Positions 33,564 through 43,138 of a stretch of 46,239 nucleotides of DNA are shown here, piece after piece (position 1 is the first letter of the stretch; the number at the start of each line of letters is the position of its first letter). The position numbers and the translations under genes are program-made. The notes under the pieces are model-generated. The model worked only from the letters and a program-made list of their open reading frames with translations. It was not told where the DNA came from and made no database searches. Source of the stretch: a bacterium (GTDB lineage: Bacteria; Zhuqueibacterota; Zhuqueibacteria; Zhuqueibacterales; Zhuqueibacteraceae); contig JAJVHT010000076.1 of assembly GCA_022072515.1 (NCBI GenBank), positions 1 through 46,239 on the forward strand, given 5' to 3'.

Positions 33564-36155
33564 ATGCTGCGTCTCTTGCGCCTCTTCAATCTTCGCCATC
33601 TTCGCCGCAAACGACTTGAAACATTGCTCTGCCTGCTCGGCATCGCGCTCGGCGTCGCCGTCATGGTCGGCATCGATCTCGCGAATCAAAATGCGCTGCG
33701 CTCGTTTCGGCGCACCGTCGACGCCGTAACCGGGCGCGCCACCCACCAAATTCTCGGCGGGCCTGCCGGCATTCCCGATTCCCTCGCGGCGACGATCATC
33801 TCGGGTTCCGAGGTGCAAGCCACACCGCTGCTGGAATATGTTGCCAGCGCTCGTTTCCACGCTACGATACAAGATACGGCGACGAAAATGATATTGCACC
33901 TTCTCGCCATCGATCCATTGACCGATGCTGATTTTCGTGATTATTCCATCGCCGCGAATGCAACCGCGCGCTCTGGATCAACTGCCATGTCCACCGGCTT
34001 GCGATTTTTGCTGCAGCCGGGTGCGGCTTTAGTAGACGAAGATTTTGCCGCAGCCCATCACCTCAAAATCGACGACACCCTCAAAGTGTTGATCGGCGCG
34101 AGGTGGCGCGAGATTTATATCGCGGGTTTGATTCCCAAGCAAACGCTATCGCAATCGGGCCTCGATAATTTGGCCCTCGTCGATATCACCACCGGCCAGG
34201 AAATTTTCGGACGCGTTGGATATGTTGATCGTATTGATGTCATCGCCAGCGAAACGGCGGCCAGAACACTGGCAGCGCAACTGCCAGCGTCGCTGCATCT
34301 CGAAGCACCGGCACGGCGCAGCCAGCGCGTTAATGATATGTTGCGTTCGTTTCGTCTGAATTTGATGGCGCTCTCTTTCCTCGCCGTCTTTGTCGGCATG
34401 TTTTTGATCTACAACACCATGATGTTTGCCGTCATGCAGCGCCGCAAGCAAATCGGCATTTTGCGCTGCCTCGGCGTCACGCCACGGCAAATTATTCTCA
34501 ACACGCTGCTCGAAGCATTCGGACTCGGTGTCATTGGGTCGTTGCTCGGTTTGGGGCTCGGTGTCGTGCTCGCGGATTATGTGACACGCACGGTGACGAC
34601 GACAATTTCCGATTTGTATGTCTTTCTCAAGGTCTCGTCGGTGACCCTAAACTCCGGCATATTGACGAAATTTTTTTTGATCGGTTTATTGACGACATTG
34701 CTTGCCAGCGCCGTCCCAATCATTGAAGCCTCCAAAGTGCCGGCGGCCGTTGCCGTGCGCCGCTCCGCACTGGAATTTCGCGCCCAAAAATTTGCGCCCC
34801 GTTTCGCCTTCGCCGGAATTTGTTTTTTGGTTATCGCCATCGTCCTGGCTCTAAACTCGATACAAGGGGGTGAAGTTTTCGGCGGTTTTTTTTTCGGCCT
34901 CGCCGCCGCGCTGGCCGTGGCTTTAGGCGCAATTTTTCTAACCCCGCTGTTGACGCTTGTACTGGTCCGTTTTACCGGCGTGATCATGAACAAACTCGCC
35001 GGAATGATCGGCGTTCTCGCCGCGCGCAACATTCAAACCGCGCTCAGCCGTACGGCGGTGGCAATCGCGGCATTGATGCTTTCTTTATCCATGGTTTTGG
35101 GCATGGGCTTGATGATTGCCAGCTTTCGCGGCAGCCTCAATGACTGGGTGAAAAGCGTTTTGCAGGCTGATATTTATTTGCAACCAACTGATGCGGCGAC
35201 GGCGAAGTGGGAGGCCTTATTCCCGCCGGAGTTCATCCAATTTCTCGAACAACAGCCCGAAATAGACGCCATCGATTTGTATGGCGCGACAGCATTCACT
35301 TATCGGGGGCAGCCGATTTATCTGATTGCGATCAGCGCCGTGGTCGTCAAAGATCGTTTGGATTTTATTTTCACGCAGGGCAATGATCAGGAAAATTGGC
35401 AACACCTCATCGCGGGCGAGGTTTTTCTGTCCGACGGTTTCGCGCGACGTTTTCACAAAGCGGTTGGCGACACCGTCGTCTTGTCAACTCTGCATGGCCC
35501 GCGTGTTTTTCGCACCGCCGCAATTTTTGTCGATTATTCGTTCGAGCAAGGCCAGGTCATGATGGATCATCGGACTTATACCGAAAATTGGGGCGCTTCA
35601 CGCATTACCAATATCGGCGTTTTTCTCAAGCCGCAGATCGATTTCCGGCGTTACGCGGTTGATTTACGGCGCGCCCTCGCCGGGCGTTTCGCGGTGCAGG
35701 TGATCCCCAATCGCGACCTGCGCGAAAGAGTGTTCAAAGTTTTCGATCAAAGTTTTGCCATCACCCAGGTCATGCAAATTCTCGCCGGCGTGGTTGCATT
35801 CATCGGCATCATCAGCGCCGTGATGTCGCTGCTCGTCGAACGTACGCGCGAGCTTGGCATTTTGCGCGCCGTCGGCATGGGCTTTGGCCAATTGCACCAA
35901 ATGGTGCTCATCGAATCCGGACTGATGGGCGCCCTGGCCGCCTGTATCGCCGTTCCCGCCGGCACTGCGCTGGCGCTGGTGATGATTTACGTGATTAATT
36001 TGCACACGTTCAATTGGACGATCAACTTTCAAATCAACTTCGGCGCGTATGTACAAATTTGGTGGATGGCGCTCGCCGCGGCCTTGCTGGCGGCAATTTA
36101 TCCGATGTCGCGCCTGAAAAAAATTTCAATCGCGGCAGCGATCCGGGAAGAATAA
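33564..36155 (+). CDS. ABC permease with two FtsX domains (AttF-G-like)
   Basis: This 863-residue inner-membrane protein starts 8 nt after the ATPase gene. One N-terminal helix (~20-40), a periplasmic domain, and a group of three helices (~265-385, containing VMQRRKQIGILRCLGVTPRQI) form a first FtsX unit. Further helices (~410-500), a second periplasmic domain and a C-terminal set (~735-855, with LVERTRELGILRAVGMGFGQL) form the second. These repeated E-L-G-I-L-R motifs contact the ATPase. The two-unit layout matches the large permeases of AttEFGH-type and lipid or lipoprotein export systems. Together with the secreted AttH-like protein downstream it makes a three-gene unit; cargo is not known. 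Confidence 0.88.
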   Translation: MLRLLRLFNLRHLRRKRLETLLCLLGIALGVAVMVGIDLANQNALRSFRRTVDAVTGRATHQILGGPAGIPDSLAATIISGSEVQATPLLEYVASARFHATIQDTATKMILHLLAIDPLTDADFRDYSIAANATARSGSTAMSTGLRFLLQPGAALVDEDFAAAHHLKIDDTLKVLIGARWREIYIAGLIPKQTLSQSGLDNLALVDITTGQEIFGRVGYVDRIDVIASETAARTLAAQLPASLHLEAPARRSQRVNDMLRSFRLNLMALSFLAVFVGMFLIYNTMMFAVMQRRKQIGILRCLGVTPRQIILNTLLEAFGLGVIGSLLGLGLGVVLADYVTRTVTTTISDLYVFLKVSSVTLNSGILTKFFLIGLLTTLLASAVPIIEASKVPAAVAVRRSALEFRAQKFAPRFAFAGICFLVIAIVLALNSIQGGEVFGGFFFGLAAALAVALGAIFLTPLLTLVLVRFTGVIMNKLAGMIGVLAARNIQTALSRTAVAIAALMLSLSMVLGMGLMIASFRGSLNDWVKSVLQADIYLQPTDAATAKWEALFPPEFIQFLEQQPEIDAIDLYGATAFTYRGQPIYLIAISAVVVKDRLDFIFTQGNDQENWQHLIAGEVFLSDGFARRFHKAVGDTVVLSTLHGPRVFRTAAIFVDYSFEQGQVMMDHRTYTENWGASRITNIGVFLKPQIDFRRYAVDLRRALAGRFAVQVIPNRDLRERVFKVFDQSFAITQVMQILAGVVAFIGIISAVMSLLVERTRELGILRAVGMGFGQLHQMVLIESGLMGALAACIAVPAGTALALVMIYVINLHTFNWTINFQINFGAYVQIWWMALAAALLAAIYPMSRLKKISIAAAIREE

Positions 36156-36224
36156 AAAACCGGATTATTGGATTGCTGGATTGTTGAAGTTTTGGAAGAT
36201 TAGCGGCAGCCAACCTCTGGAAAT

Positions 36225-37304
36225 ATGTTACGTTTTACCCTTTACCTTTTATTCTGCGCCTTTACCACATCCATACTGGCGCAAAATGATTTCGCGCGGG
36301 CCGAAAAAATGCGCGACTGGAAATTCCCGCGCGATCACGGCCAACACCCAGCGTATCAAACGGAATGGTGGTATTTCACCGGCAACGTAAAAACGGAAAA
36401 TGGCCGTCGTTTCGGCTACGAGCTGACTTTCTTTCGGCAGGCGCTGGCGCCGGCGATTTTACCGCGCGAATCGCAATGGGCTTTTCGCGACGTTTACATC
36501 GCGCATTTCGCCATCACCGATATTGCCAAAGGAAAATTTTATTACACGCAAAAATCCGCACGGGGAGCGCTGCATCTCGCCGGGGCCGACTCGGCCTTGC
36601 TTGCTGTTCATCTTGGCGATTGGTCGGCGCGGCAAGAAAATGGCAGGGAAGGTGAGCAAATTCGACTGCGCGCCGCCAGCGACTTTGGTGAAATTGATTT
36701 TGTTTTGCAAGCTTTGCGGCCACCAGTTTTTCACGGCGATCATGGCCTGCTGCCGAATAGCCATTTACCGGGCGATGCCGTTTATTATTATTCGCTGCCC
36801 GTTTTACAAACTACCGGTATTCTCCGTTGCCATGGTGAATCCTTTCGCCTCACCGGATCAAGCTGGATGGATCACGAATTTTTTACACCCATTGCCAATC
36901 CGCAAGTGATCGGCTGGGATTGGCTCAGCTTGCATTTGTCAGATTCAACGGCGGTGATGTTGGCGCAATGGCGTCAAATCGATGGTTCGATCTCGCCTTA
37001 TGCAACCGGCACTTTTATACGCCGTGAGGGCACGACGCAAATTTTCTCAGCCGGTAATTTTTCTTTCATCCCCCAAGCGTGGTGGACGAGTCCAACTTCC
37101 GGCGGGAAGTATCCCGTGGCCTGGAAGATAAAATTTTTAGATTACGAATTGCAGTTACGCACGCCGGTGGCCAATCAGGAGCTGGATACGCGACGCTCGA
37201 CGGGCAAGATTTATTGGGAGGGTTGTGTCGAAGTTTCCGGAAAAAAGGGACAACAGGAAATTCGCGGCGAAGGTTATTTGGAAATGACTGGATACGTCAA
37301 GTAA
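36225..37304 (+). CDS. AttH/CrtC-like secreted lipocalin-type hydrolase
   Basis: This 359-residue protein has a signal peptide (1-19, ending SILAQ). The segments YQTEWWYFTGNVKTENGRRFGYELTFFRQ, HFAITD, PVFHGDHGLLPN, YYYSLP, LTGSSWMDHEF and GWDWLSLHLSD match the AttH/carotenoid 1,2-hydratase-like lipocalin family. It lies 69 nt after the permease, completing the attE-F/G-H order known from Agrobacterium. The protein is periplasmic or surface-exposed. Hydratase activity is not assumed; AttH proteins may bind a lipid handled by the transporter. ATG 36225 follows a low-complexity ATTGGATTGCTGGATTGTTG stretch. Confidence 0.85.
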   Translation: MLRFTLYLLFCAFTTSILAQNDFARAEKMRDWKFPRDHGQHPAYQTEWWYFTGNVKTENGRRFGYELTFFRQALAPAILPRESQWAFRDVYIAHFAITDIAKGKFYYTQKSARGALHLAGADSALLAVHLGDWSARQENGREGEQIRLRAASDFGEIDFVLQALRPPVFHGDHGLLPNSHLPGDAVYYYSLPVLQTTGILRCHGESFRLTGSSWMDHEFFTPIANPQVIGWDWLSLHLSDSTAVMLAQWRQIDGSISPYATGTFIRREGTTQIFSAGNFSFIPQAWWTSPTSGGKYPVAWKIKFLDYELQLRTPVANQELDTRRSTGKIYWEGCVEVSGKKGQQEIRGEGYLEMTGYVK

Positions 37305-37339
37305 AACAAACAACAAAAGACAAACAGCAAAGAGCAAAC

Positions 37340-37978
37340 TTATGAGCGGCGCTGGGTCCTTCGTCGCAACACCTCCCCGATCTGGTTAACCGAAAGGCCG
37401 CGGCTTTCCAAGAGCATGAGCAAATTATAAATGAGATCGGCGCATTCTTCGGCGAGCCTCTCCTCATTTTCAGCAACCGCCGCCAGCGCCACTTCAACGC
37501 CTTCCTCACCAAGCTTTTTGGCGATCTGCCGGGTGCCGGCTTGAAACAGCTTCGTTGAATAACTGCCTTCCGGCCGGTTCACATTCCGCTCGTGCAACAA
37601 ACGCGTTAAATAGTCAATCATTTCAAAAAAAGTCGAAGCCGCAGTTTGGGATTCGCCTTCCAGAGCATCGAAGCAACTGGTTTTGCCGGTGTGACAAGCC
37701 GGGCCGCTGCTCTTGACGCGCACTAAAATGGCATCGGCATCGCAGTCAAAACGAATTTCTTGCACGTGTTGAAAATGGCCGGAGGTCGCGCCTTTTTCCC
37801 ACAGCTCCCGGCGGCTGCGGCTGTAAAACCAACAATGGCCGGTTGCCAGCGTTTTCTCCAAGCTGTCGCGATTCATATAGGCCAGCATGAGCACGCGGCC
37901 GGTGAAATGATCCTGCAAAATGGCGGGCGCCAAACCATTGGCGTCAAATTTGATTTGCTCGATCGGAAAGTTGTTCAT
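37340..37978 (-). CDS. hisIE: HisIE bifunctional phosphoribosyl-AMP cyclohydrolase / phosphoribosyl-ATP pyrophosphatase
   Basis: This 212-residue bifunctional enzyme carries out the second and third steps of histidine synthesis. The HisI half (1-~110) has the zinc/magnesium residues in [12 protein letters not shown] and [14 protein letters not shown]. The HisE half (~120-212) has [13 protein letters not shown] and [13 protein letters not shown], the acidic residues of the MazG-like pyrophosphatase fold. Start ATG 37978 overlaps hisF by 35 nt; ATG 37996 is an alternative, and neither has a clear ribosome-binding site. It is the last gene of the his operon and converges with attH, 35 bp away. 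Confidence 0.93.
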   Translation of the reverse strand: MNNFPIEQIKFDANGLAPAILQDHFTGRVLMLAYMNRDSLEKTLATGHCWFYSRSRRELWEKGATSGHFQHVQEIRFDCDADAILVRVKSSGPACHTGKTSCFDALEGESQTAASTFFEMIDYLTRLLHERNVNRPEGSYSTKLFQAGTRQIAKKLGEEGVEVALAAVAENEERLAEECADLIYNLLMLLESRGLSVNQIGEVLRRRTQRRS

Positions 37979-38729
37979 AGCGAGTGGGAATGCCATTTTC
38001 TAAAAAAGCTTTTTTAATATCGGCAATTTGAATTTCACGAAAATGCAAAAGCGAGGCGGCGAGCACGGCATCGGCCTGGCCTTGCTGCACGGCGTCGACA
38101 AAATGTTGAATGGCGCCGGCGCCGCCAGAAGCAATAATAGGAAGGTGAATGGTTTCCGACAACGCCGTGAGCAGCGGCAAATCAAAACCGCCGCGCGTTC
38201 CGTCTTTATCCATCGAAGTAACGAGCAGCTCGCCGGCGCCGCGCGCCTGTGCTTCACTCGCCCACGCCAGCGCGTCACCGCCCGTGGCGTTTCTGCCGCC
38301 GTGGGTGTAGAGTTCCCAATGCTCGCCATGCCGGCGCGCATCAATGGCGACGACCACACATTGACTGCCGAAAATTTCCGCGCCGCGGCTGATCAGCTCG
38401 GGCTGTTGCCATGCGGCTGTGTTGATCGAAATTTTGTCCGCGCCGGCGCGCAGAATCTCCCGCATATCGTCCACCGTGCGCACGCCGCCGCCGACCGTGA
38501 ACGGCAAATGGATATTCTCGGCGACGCGCTGCACCATGTCCAGCAAAATGGGGCGCGCTTCAGTTGAAGCCGTAATGTCGAGAAAAACCAGCTCGTCGGC
38601 GCCTTCTTCGTCGTAGAATTGCGCCTGCGCCACCGGATCGCCGGCGTCGACAAGATTGACAAAATTTACGCCCTTGACCACGCGGCCATCTTTGACATCC
38701 AGGCAAGGGATGATGCGTTTGGCTAACAC
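37944..38729 (-). CDS. hisF: Imidazole glycerol phosphate synthase subunit HisF
   Basis: This 261-residue cyclase barrel joins PRFAR with ammonia from HisH to give imidazole glycerol phosphate and AICAR. The catalytic aspartates are D11 in [17 protein letters not shown] and that in [10 protein letters not shown]. The phosphate sites are in [15 protein letters not shown] and [12 protein letters not shown]. Normal length. It follows hisA by 37 nt and overlaps hisIE. Confidence 0.96.
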   Translation of the reverse strand: MLAKRIIPCLDVKDGRVVKGVNFVNLVDAGDPVAQAQFYDEEGADELVFLDITASTEARPILLDMVQRVAENIHLPFTVGGGVRTVDDMREILRAGADKISINTAAWQQPELISRGAEIFGSQCVVVAIDARRHGEHWELYTHGGRNATGGDALAWASEAQARGAGELLVTSMDKDGTRGGFDLPLLTALSETIHLPIIASGGAGAIQHFVDAVQQGQADAVLAASLLHFREIQIADIKKAFLENGIPTRYEQLSDRANQI

Positions 38730-38766
38730 GAAAAATTAAAATGAAATAATGAAACGTATTTGTAAT

Positions 38767-39507
38767 TTAAAATTTAATATTTTCAGATTGACAGATTTTT
38801 AGGGCATCGCCAAGCTGGAGCGTGCCCTCGTACAAAGCGCGCCCAATAATGACGCCGTCGAGACGCGGATGGTTCAACTTCCGCAAAAACTGCAAGTCGT
38901 TTAAATCGCGCACACCGCCGGAAGCGATCAGGCGCAATTTTGTTCCGTTGAGAAGTGTTTGCAACGCCGGGAGATTGACGCCGTTCAACATGCCATCGCG
39001 GGCGATGTCGGTATAAACCGCCAGTTCGACGCCGTATTCGCCAAGCTGCTGCGCCAATTGCAGCACCGTGCTGGCGCTGCTTTTCTCCCAGCCGTCTACG
39101 GCCACCTTGCCATCGCGCGCATCAATCGCCACGGCGATGGCGGGTGCGCCAAATTGCTGCACGGCCTGCTTGACGATTTCAGGTTGGCGCACAGCCACCG
39201 TTCCAAGAATGACGCGGCTGACGCCGGCCTCCAAAAACTCCGCCATGTCAGCAAGCGTGCGAATGCCGCCGCCGCATTGCATGCGCACGGTCAGCGCCGC
39301 CATCTTTTTTATAAGCGGGCGATTATTCTGTTCCGCGGCAAAGGCGCCATCCAAATCGATCACGTGCAGCCACGTAGCGCCCTGGGCGACAAAAGCCGCC
39401 GCCGTGGCCAGCGGATCGTCGCTATAAATCGTTTCGCGCCGGCGCTCGCCTTGCTTGAGTCGCACACCTTTGCCCTGCCGTAAATCGATGGCGGGATAAA
39501 TCAACAT
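38767..39507 (-). CDS. hisA: Phosphoribosylformimino-5-aminoimidazole carboxamide ribotide isomerase
   Basis: This 246-residue barrel isomerase opens the ribose ring of ProFAR to PRFAR. The start IYPAIDLRQGKGVRLKQGERR holds the first catalytic aspartate, and AVYTDIARDGMLNGVN the second. CGGGIRTLADM and IASGGVRDL form the phosphate sites. It overlaps hisH by 7 nt, as expected for a tightly packed operon. Confidence 0.96.
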   Translation of the reverse strand: MLIYPAIDLRQGKGVRLKQGERRRETIYSDDPLATAAAFVAQGATWLHVIDLDGAFAAEQNNRPLIKKMAALTVRMQCGGGIRTLADMAEFLEAGVSRVILGTVAVRQPEIVKQAVQQFGAPAIAVAIDARDGKVAVDGWEKSSASTVLQLAQQLGEYGVELAVYTDIARDGMLNGVNLPALQTLLNGTKLRLIASGGVRDLNDLQFLRKLNHPRLDGVIIGRALYEGTLQLGDALKICQSENIKF

Positions 39508-40100
39508 AGCTCGACAAAATTTTTTAGAATTTGCATACCCACCCTTTGGCTTTTTTCCGGGTGAAATTGCACACCGTAGAGATTTTCGTTTTCAATCACT
39601 GCCGCGAAGCTTAGACTGTAATGGCAGACCGCCGCCGCATATTTTTGCTCGGCGGCGGTAACGGCGTATGAATGGGCAAAATAGACAAACTCACCGCTCT
39701 GAATACCGCGCAACAGCTTCGTCTCGCGCCGCACGTCGAGTTGATTCCAACCCATGTGTGGCACTTTGTGCGTTGCCGGAAAACGCGTGACCCGTTCAGG
39801 AAAAAAATTGAGGCCGGTGATGCCGGGAGATTCTGCACTGCTGGCAAAGAGAACTTGCAAGCCCACACAGATGCCGAGCACCGGTTTGCCCTTCTGAACC
39901 TGCTCTTGCACGAACGCAGCGAAACCCGTGGCGCGCAAGCCCTGCATCGCATCGCCAAATGCGCCGACGCCGGGAACAACAATTTTGCCGCCGCGATACC
40001 TGTTTGGCGTTTTGATGATTTGGGGTTGGGCGTGCAACGCCTCAAGGGCTTTGAGCACGCTGAATAAATTTCCCGCGCCGTAATCAATGATGTCAATCAT
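39501..40100 (-). CDS. hisH: Imidazole glycerol phosphate synthase glutaminase subunit HisH
   Basis: This 199-residue class I glutamine amidotransferase supplies ammonia to HisF. The nucleophile is C78 in VLGICVGLQVLF, and the His-Glu pair is in VQFHPEKSQRVG near the C-terminus. MIDIIDYGAGNLFSVLKALE is the typical start, at ATG 40100; the longer open frame upstream is the shadow of hisB. The ATG overlaps the hisB stop as ATGA, so the genes are translationally coupled. Confidence 0.95.
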   Translation of the reverse strand: MIDIIDYGAGNLFSVLKALEALHAQPQIIKTPNRYRGGKIVVPGVGAFGDAMQGLRATGFAAFVQEQVQKGKPVLGICVGLQVLFASSAESPGITGLNFFPERVTRFPATHKVPHMGWNQLDVRRETKLLRGIQSGEFVYFAHSYAVTAAEQKYAAAVCHYSLSFAAVIENENLYGVQFHPEKSQRVGMQILKNFVELC

Positions 40101-40684
40101 AACGCCCCTTTGGTCGAGGGCACCCCCTCGCGGCGAAAATCTTTTTCCACCGCTTGACGCAGCGCCTGCCCAAAAGATTTGAAAACGACCTCGATGATAT
40201 GATGGACATTGCGGCCGCGGATGATGTCGCAATGCATGGTTAATTTTGCCTGGCTGCAGACGGCCTGCAGAAAATCTTCCACCAGCTCGCCGGGAAAAGT
40301 GCCGGCAAATTTGCCGTTGAGTTCGTGGGAAAAATGTAAAAAACTGCGTCCGCAAAAATCCACCACGGTACGTGCCAGCGCTTCATCCAACGGCACGTAA
40401 GCAGCGCCGTAGCGGCGAATGCCGGTTTTGTCGCCAATGGCAATCGCAAGCGCCTGGCCAAGGCAAATGCCCACATCTTCGACCGTGTGATGAAAATCCA
40501 CCTGCAGATCGCCTTCAGCCGTGAGCGTCAAATCGATTAGTGCATGCACGGCAAACAAATTCAGCATGTGATCGAAGAAGCCGATGCCGGTGATGAGGTT
40601 CGTTTTGCCGGCACCATCCAGATCGAGAACGAGGCTGATTTTGGTTTCATTGGTTTGGCGGTCAATTGTTGCGGTGCGGCTCAT
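40097..40684 (-). CDS. hisB: Imidazoleglycerol-phosphate dehydratase (monofunctional HisB)
   Basis: This 195-residue Mn-dependent dehydratase converts imidazole glycerol phosphate to imidazole acetol phosphate. The metal-binding repeats are FFDHMLNLFAVHA, DFHHTVEDVGICLGQAL, HFSHELNGK and RNVHHIIEVVFKSFGQALRQAV. Only the dehydratase domain is present. There is no fused HAD histidinol-phosphatase as in enterobacteria, and no phosphatase gene lies in the operon, so that step must come from elsewhere. Confidence 0.96.
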   Translation of the reverse strand: MSRTATIDRQTNETKISLVLDLDGAGKTNLITGIGFFDHMLNLFAVHALIDLTLTAEGDLQVDFHHTVEDVGICLGQALAIAIGDKTGIRRYGAAYVPLDEALARTVVDFCGRSFLHFSHELNGKFAGTFPGELVEDFLQAVCSQAKLTMHCDIIRGRNVHHIIEVVFKSFGQALRQAVEKDFRREGVPSTKGAL

Positions 40685-40706
40685 AGGGATGCTCTATAAC
40701 AATGAT

Positions 40707-41771
40707 TCAATTTCTCCACTTTTTTAAACTCGTCAAGAGCTTTTGATTTTCTTCAGGCTTGCCGATGCTGAGGCGTAAACAATTTTCCAAACCCGGATAG
40801 CCGCTCACGTCGCGCACCAACAGCCCGTCATTGAGCAAGTGTTGAAAAAGCGCCGCGCCGTCTGCGGCGCGCACGAGGAAAAAGTTGGCGTCAGAAGGAT
40901 AAACTTGCAAGAACGAAAACTCGCGCAGCGCTGGTCCCAAACGTTCGCGCTCGGCGAGAATTTCAGCAACCGCTTTTTGCAACAAGCTGTTGTCTTCCAA
41001 CGCCAGGGTGGCGGCGATTTCAGAAAAAAGATTGACGCTATAGGGCAAGCGGGCTTTTTGCACTTCGGCGCAGAGGGCCGGCGCCGCCATCAAATAACCG
41101 ACGCGCATGCCCGCCAACGACATGGCTTTTGAGAACGTGCGCAGGATAACAAGGTTTTCATGTTCATGCAGCAACGGCAACGCATCCTGGGAACTGAATT
41201 CGTGATACGCTTCATCGATGATGACGAGGCCCGGAAACGCTTTCAACAAAATTTTTATTTGCGCCAACGGGAAGCTGTTGCCGGTCGGATTATTCGGCGT
41301 GCATAACGCGAGCAACTTGGCATTGGGCGCGCGCGAAGCCTGCAAGATTTGATCGAGCGGCAAAGAAAAGTCATCTGGCTGCAACTGGCAGGTCACCACT
41401 TCCGCGCCGAGCATCTTTCCCGTCAACCCATAAAGCGTAAAAGTTGGCTCGGGAATGATGAGCCGGTCTTGCGGCGAAAGAACAACCAGCAGCAGCGCCT
41501 GGATCAATGAATTCGAGCCGTTGCCGACAATAATATTTTCTTCCGGCAGTTGCACGTAAGCCGCAATTTTAGCGACCAGGCTTTCCATTTGAAAATCCGG
41601 ATAGCGGCCCCAATCGAGGTGGCGCAGGCGCTGCCAGAATTTTTCTTTCAAAGTCTCCGGAAAGCCGAAGGGATTTTCATTTTGATCGAGCTTGATGCTG
41701 TGCTCGCGTTTGTCGAGATGATAACCCTTGAGGTCAAGCACGGCCGGTTTGATAAATTTTTCTATATTCAT
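40707..41771 (-). CDS. hisC: Histidinol-phosphate aminotransferase
   Basis: This 354-residue fold-type I aminotransferase exchanges the amino group between glutamate and imidazole acetol phosphate. The PLP lysine is in ILRTFSKAMSLAGMRVGYLM; other signatures are LDQNENPFGFPE, IVGNGSNSLIQALL, LCTPNNPTGNSF and VIIDEAYHEF. The start region is duplicated: the bases around ATG 41771 recur 21 nt upstream, giving a second in-frame ATG at 41792, and neither has a normal ribosome-binding site. It lies 83 nt downstream of hisD. Confidence 0.94.
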   Translation of the reverse strand: MNIEKFIKPAVLDLKGYHLDKREHSIKLDQNENPFGFPETLKEKFWQRLRHLDWGRYPDFQMESLVAKIAAYVQLPEENIIVGNGSNSLIQALLLVVLSPQDRLIIPEPTFTLYGLTGKMLGAEVVTCQLQPDDFSLPLDQILQASRAPNAKLLALCTPNNPTGNSFPLAQIKILLKAFPGLVIIDEAYHEFSSQDALPLLHEHENLVILRTFSKAMSLAGMRVGYLMAAPALCAEVQKARLPYSVNLFSEIAATLALEDNSLLQKAVAEILAERERLGPALREFSFLQVYPSDANFFLVRAADGAALFQHLLNDGLLVRDVSGYPGLENCLRLSIGKPEENQKLLTSLKKWRN

Positions 41772-41854
41772 TGCTGGTTGCTCGTTTCTCATTGCTGGTT
41801 GCTTGCAAATCTCACTGACAACTGATTACTGAACACCGGCTACGGCTCATTCGC

Positions 41855-43138
41855 TTACCGTTGCAGCGCCGAAAGGGAATGGTTAAAAAGCTGTTCGGCA
41901 ACCGCCAGTTCAGAGGCGATGTGCCGCTCCTGCGCCCAGGCAGCTTCCGTATACTCAATGACGTGCTGACGCCGAATAAAATCCTGCACCCCGAGCGGTG
42001 AGGCGAAGCGCGCGCCGCGATTGGTGGGCAACGTGTGGTTCGGGCCGGCGACGTAATCACCCAACGCCACCGGCGAATAAAGGCCGAGAAAAATCGCGCC
42101 GGCATGGCGAATGTGCGGCAAAAACTTTCGCGGCTCCCGTGTCATGATTTGCAAATGTTCGGGTGCGAAAGCGTTGAGCACTGCGCTGGCCCAAGCTTCG
42201 TCGTGAACATGGCAAAAAAAAGTATTGCTCTCCCAAACTTGCCGTAAAATTTCTTCTCGGGAAGCGCGTTTCATTTCTTGCTCGGCGCGTTCGATAATTT
42301 TTTGCAAATGCGCTTCATCCGTCGAAACGACGACGGCGCGCGCAATCGGATCGTGTTCCATCTGCGCAAACAGATCTTGCACCACGACCGCAACCGGCGC
42401 GGTCTGATCGACGAGCAAGGCCACTTCGGTGGGACCGGCCAGCAAGTCGATGCCGACGCGGCCAAAAAGCTGCCGTTTCGCTTCGGCCACATACGCGTTA
42501 CCCGGGCCGACAATTTTATCAACGGCAGGAATCGTGGCGGTGCCGCAGGCCAACGCCGCAATGGCTTGCGCGCCGCCAAGGCGAAAGATCCGCTGGACTC
42601 CCGCGATTTCGGCCGCTGCCAGCAAAATCGGCGCAATGGTGCCGGTCTCGCTGTCCGGCGGCGAAACCATGATAATTTCTTCCACACCGGCAATTTGCGC
42701 CGGTATCGCGGTCATGAGCACGGTGGAAGGATAGAGGGCACGGCCACCAGGAATATAAATGCCCACGCGCTCTATCGGCAGCTCCCGTTCTTCGAGAATG
42801 ACGCCGGCGCGTTCGGTGCGCCAATCTTGCCGGCGCTGCTTTTCGTGAAAAAATCGGATGTTCGCTGCTGCATGCGCGAGCGCATCTTGCAAAGCCGGCG
42901 TAATCTGCTGGCGTGCCTGCCGGCGTTCGGCGGTTGATATTTCCAACGCCGCAGCGTCGAGCTTGACGCCGTCAAATTTTCGCGTGAATCGCAAACAGGC
43001 TTTATCGCCTTCCTTTTCCACCGCCGCAATGATCCGTTGCACCGCGCGGCTGATTTCGGTTGCAGCCGTGGCCGGCTGCGAAAAAATGCGGGAAAGCTCT
43101 TGCGCTTCCTGCGGATTTCTGATGGGCAAAAATTTCAT
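41855..43138 (-). CDS. hisD: Histidinol dehydrogenase
   Basis: This 427-residue zinc enzyme oxidises L-histidinol to histidine in two NAD-dependent steps. Diagnostic parts are VGIYIPGGRALYPSTVLM, GGAQAIAALACGT, KIVGPGNAYVAEAKR, DLLAGPTEVALLVDQ, NAFAPEHLQIM (with the conserved Glu-His pair) and NHTLPTNRGARFASPLGVQDF. The length is standard. Its ATG overlaps the hisG stop by 4 nt. Confidence 0.96.
   Translation of the reverse strand: MKFLPIRNPQEAQELSRIFSQPATAATEISRAVQRIIAAVEKEGDKACLRFTRKFDGVKLDAAALEISTAERRQARQQITPALQDALAHAAANIRFFHEKQRRQDWRTERAGVILEERELPIERVGIYIPGGRALYPSTVLMTAIPAQIAGVEEIIMVSPPDSETGTIAPILLAAAEIAGVQRIFRLGGAQAIAALACGTATIPAVDKIVGPGNAYVAEAKRQLFGRVGIDLLAGPTEVALLVDQTAPVAVVVQDLFAQMEHDPIARAVVVSTDEAHLQKIIERAEQEMKRASREEILRQVWESNTFFCHVHDEAWASAVLNAFAPEHLQIMTREPRKFLPHIRHAGAIFLGLYSPVALGDYVAGPNHTLPTNRGARFASPLGVQDFIRRQHVIEYTEAAWAQERHIASELAVAEQLFNHSLSALQR

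Noticed and set aside
40101..40355. Long N-terminal extension of HisH
   Set aside because: It is the shadow of hisB in another frame; the HisH family begins at MIDIIDYGAGN.
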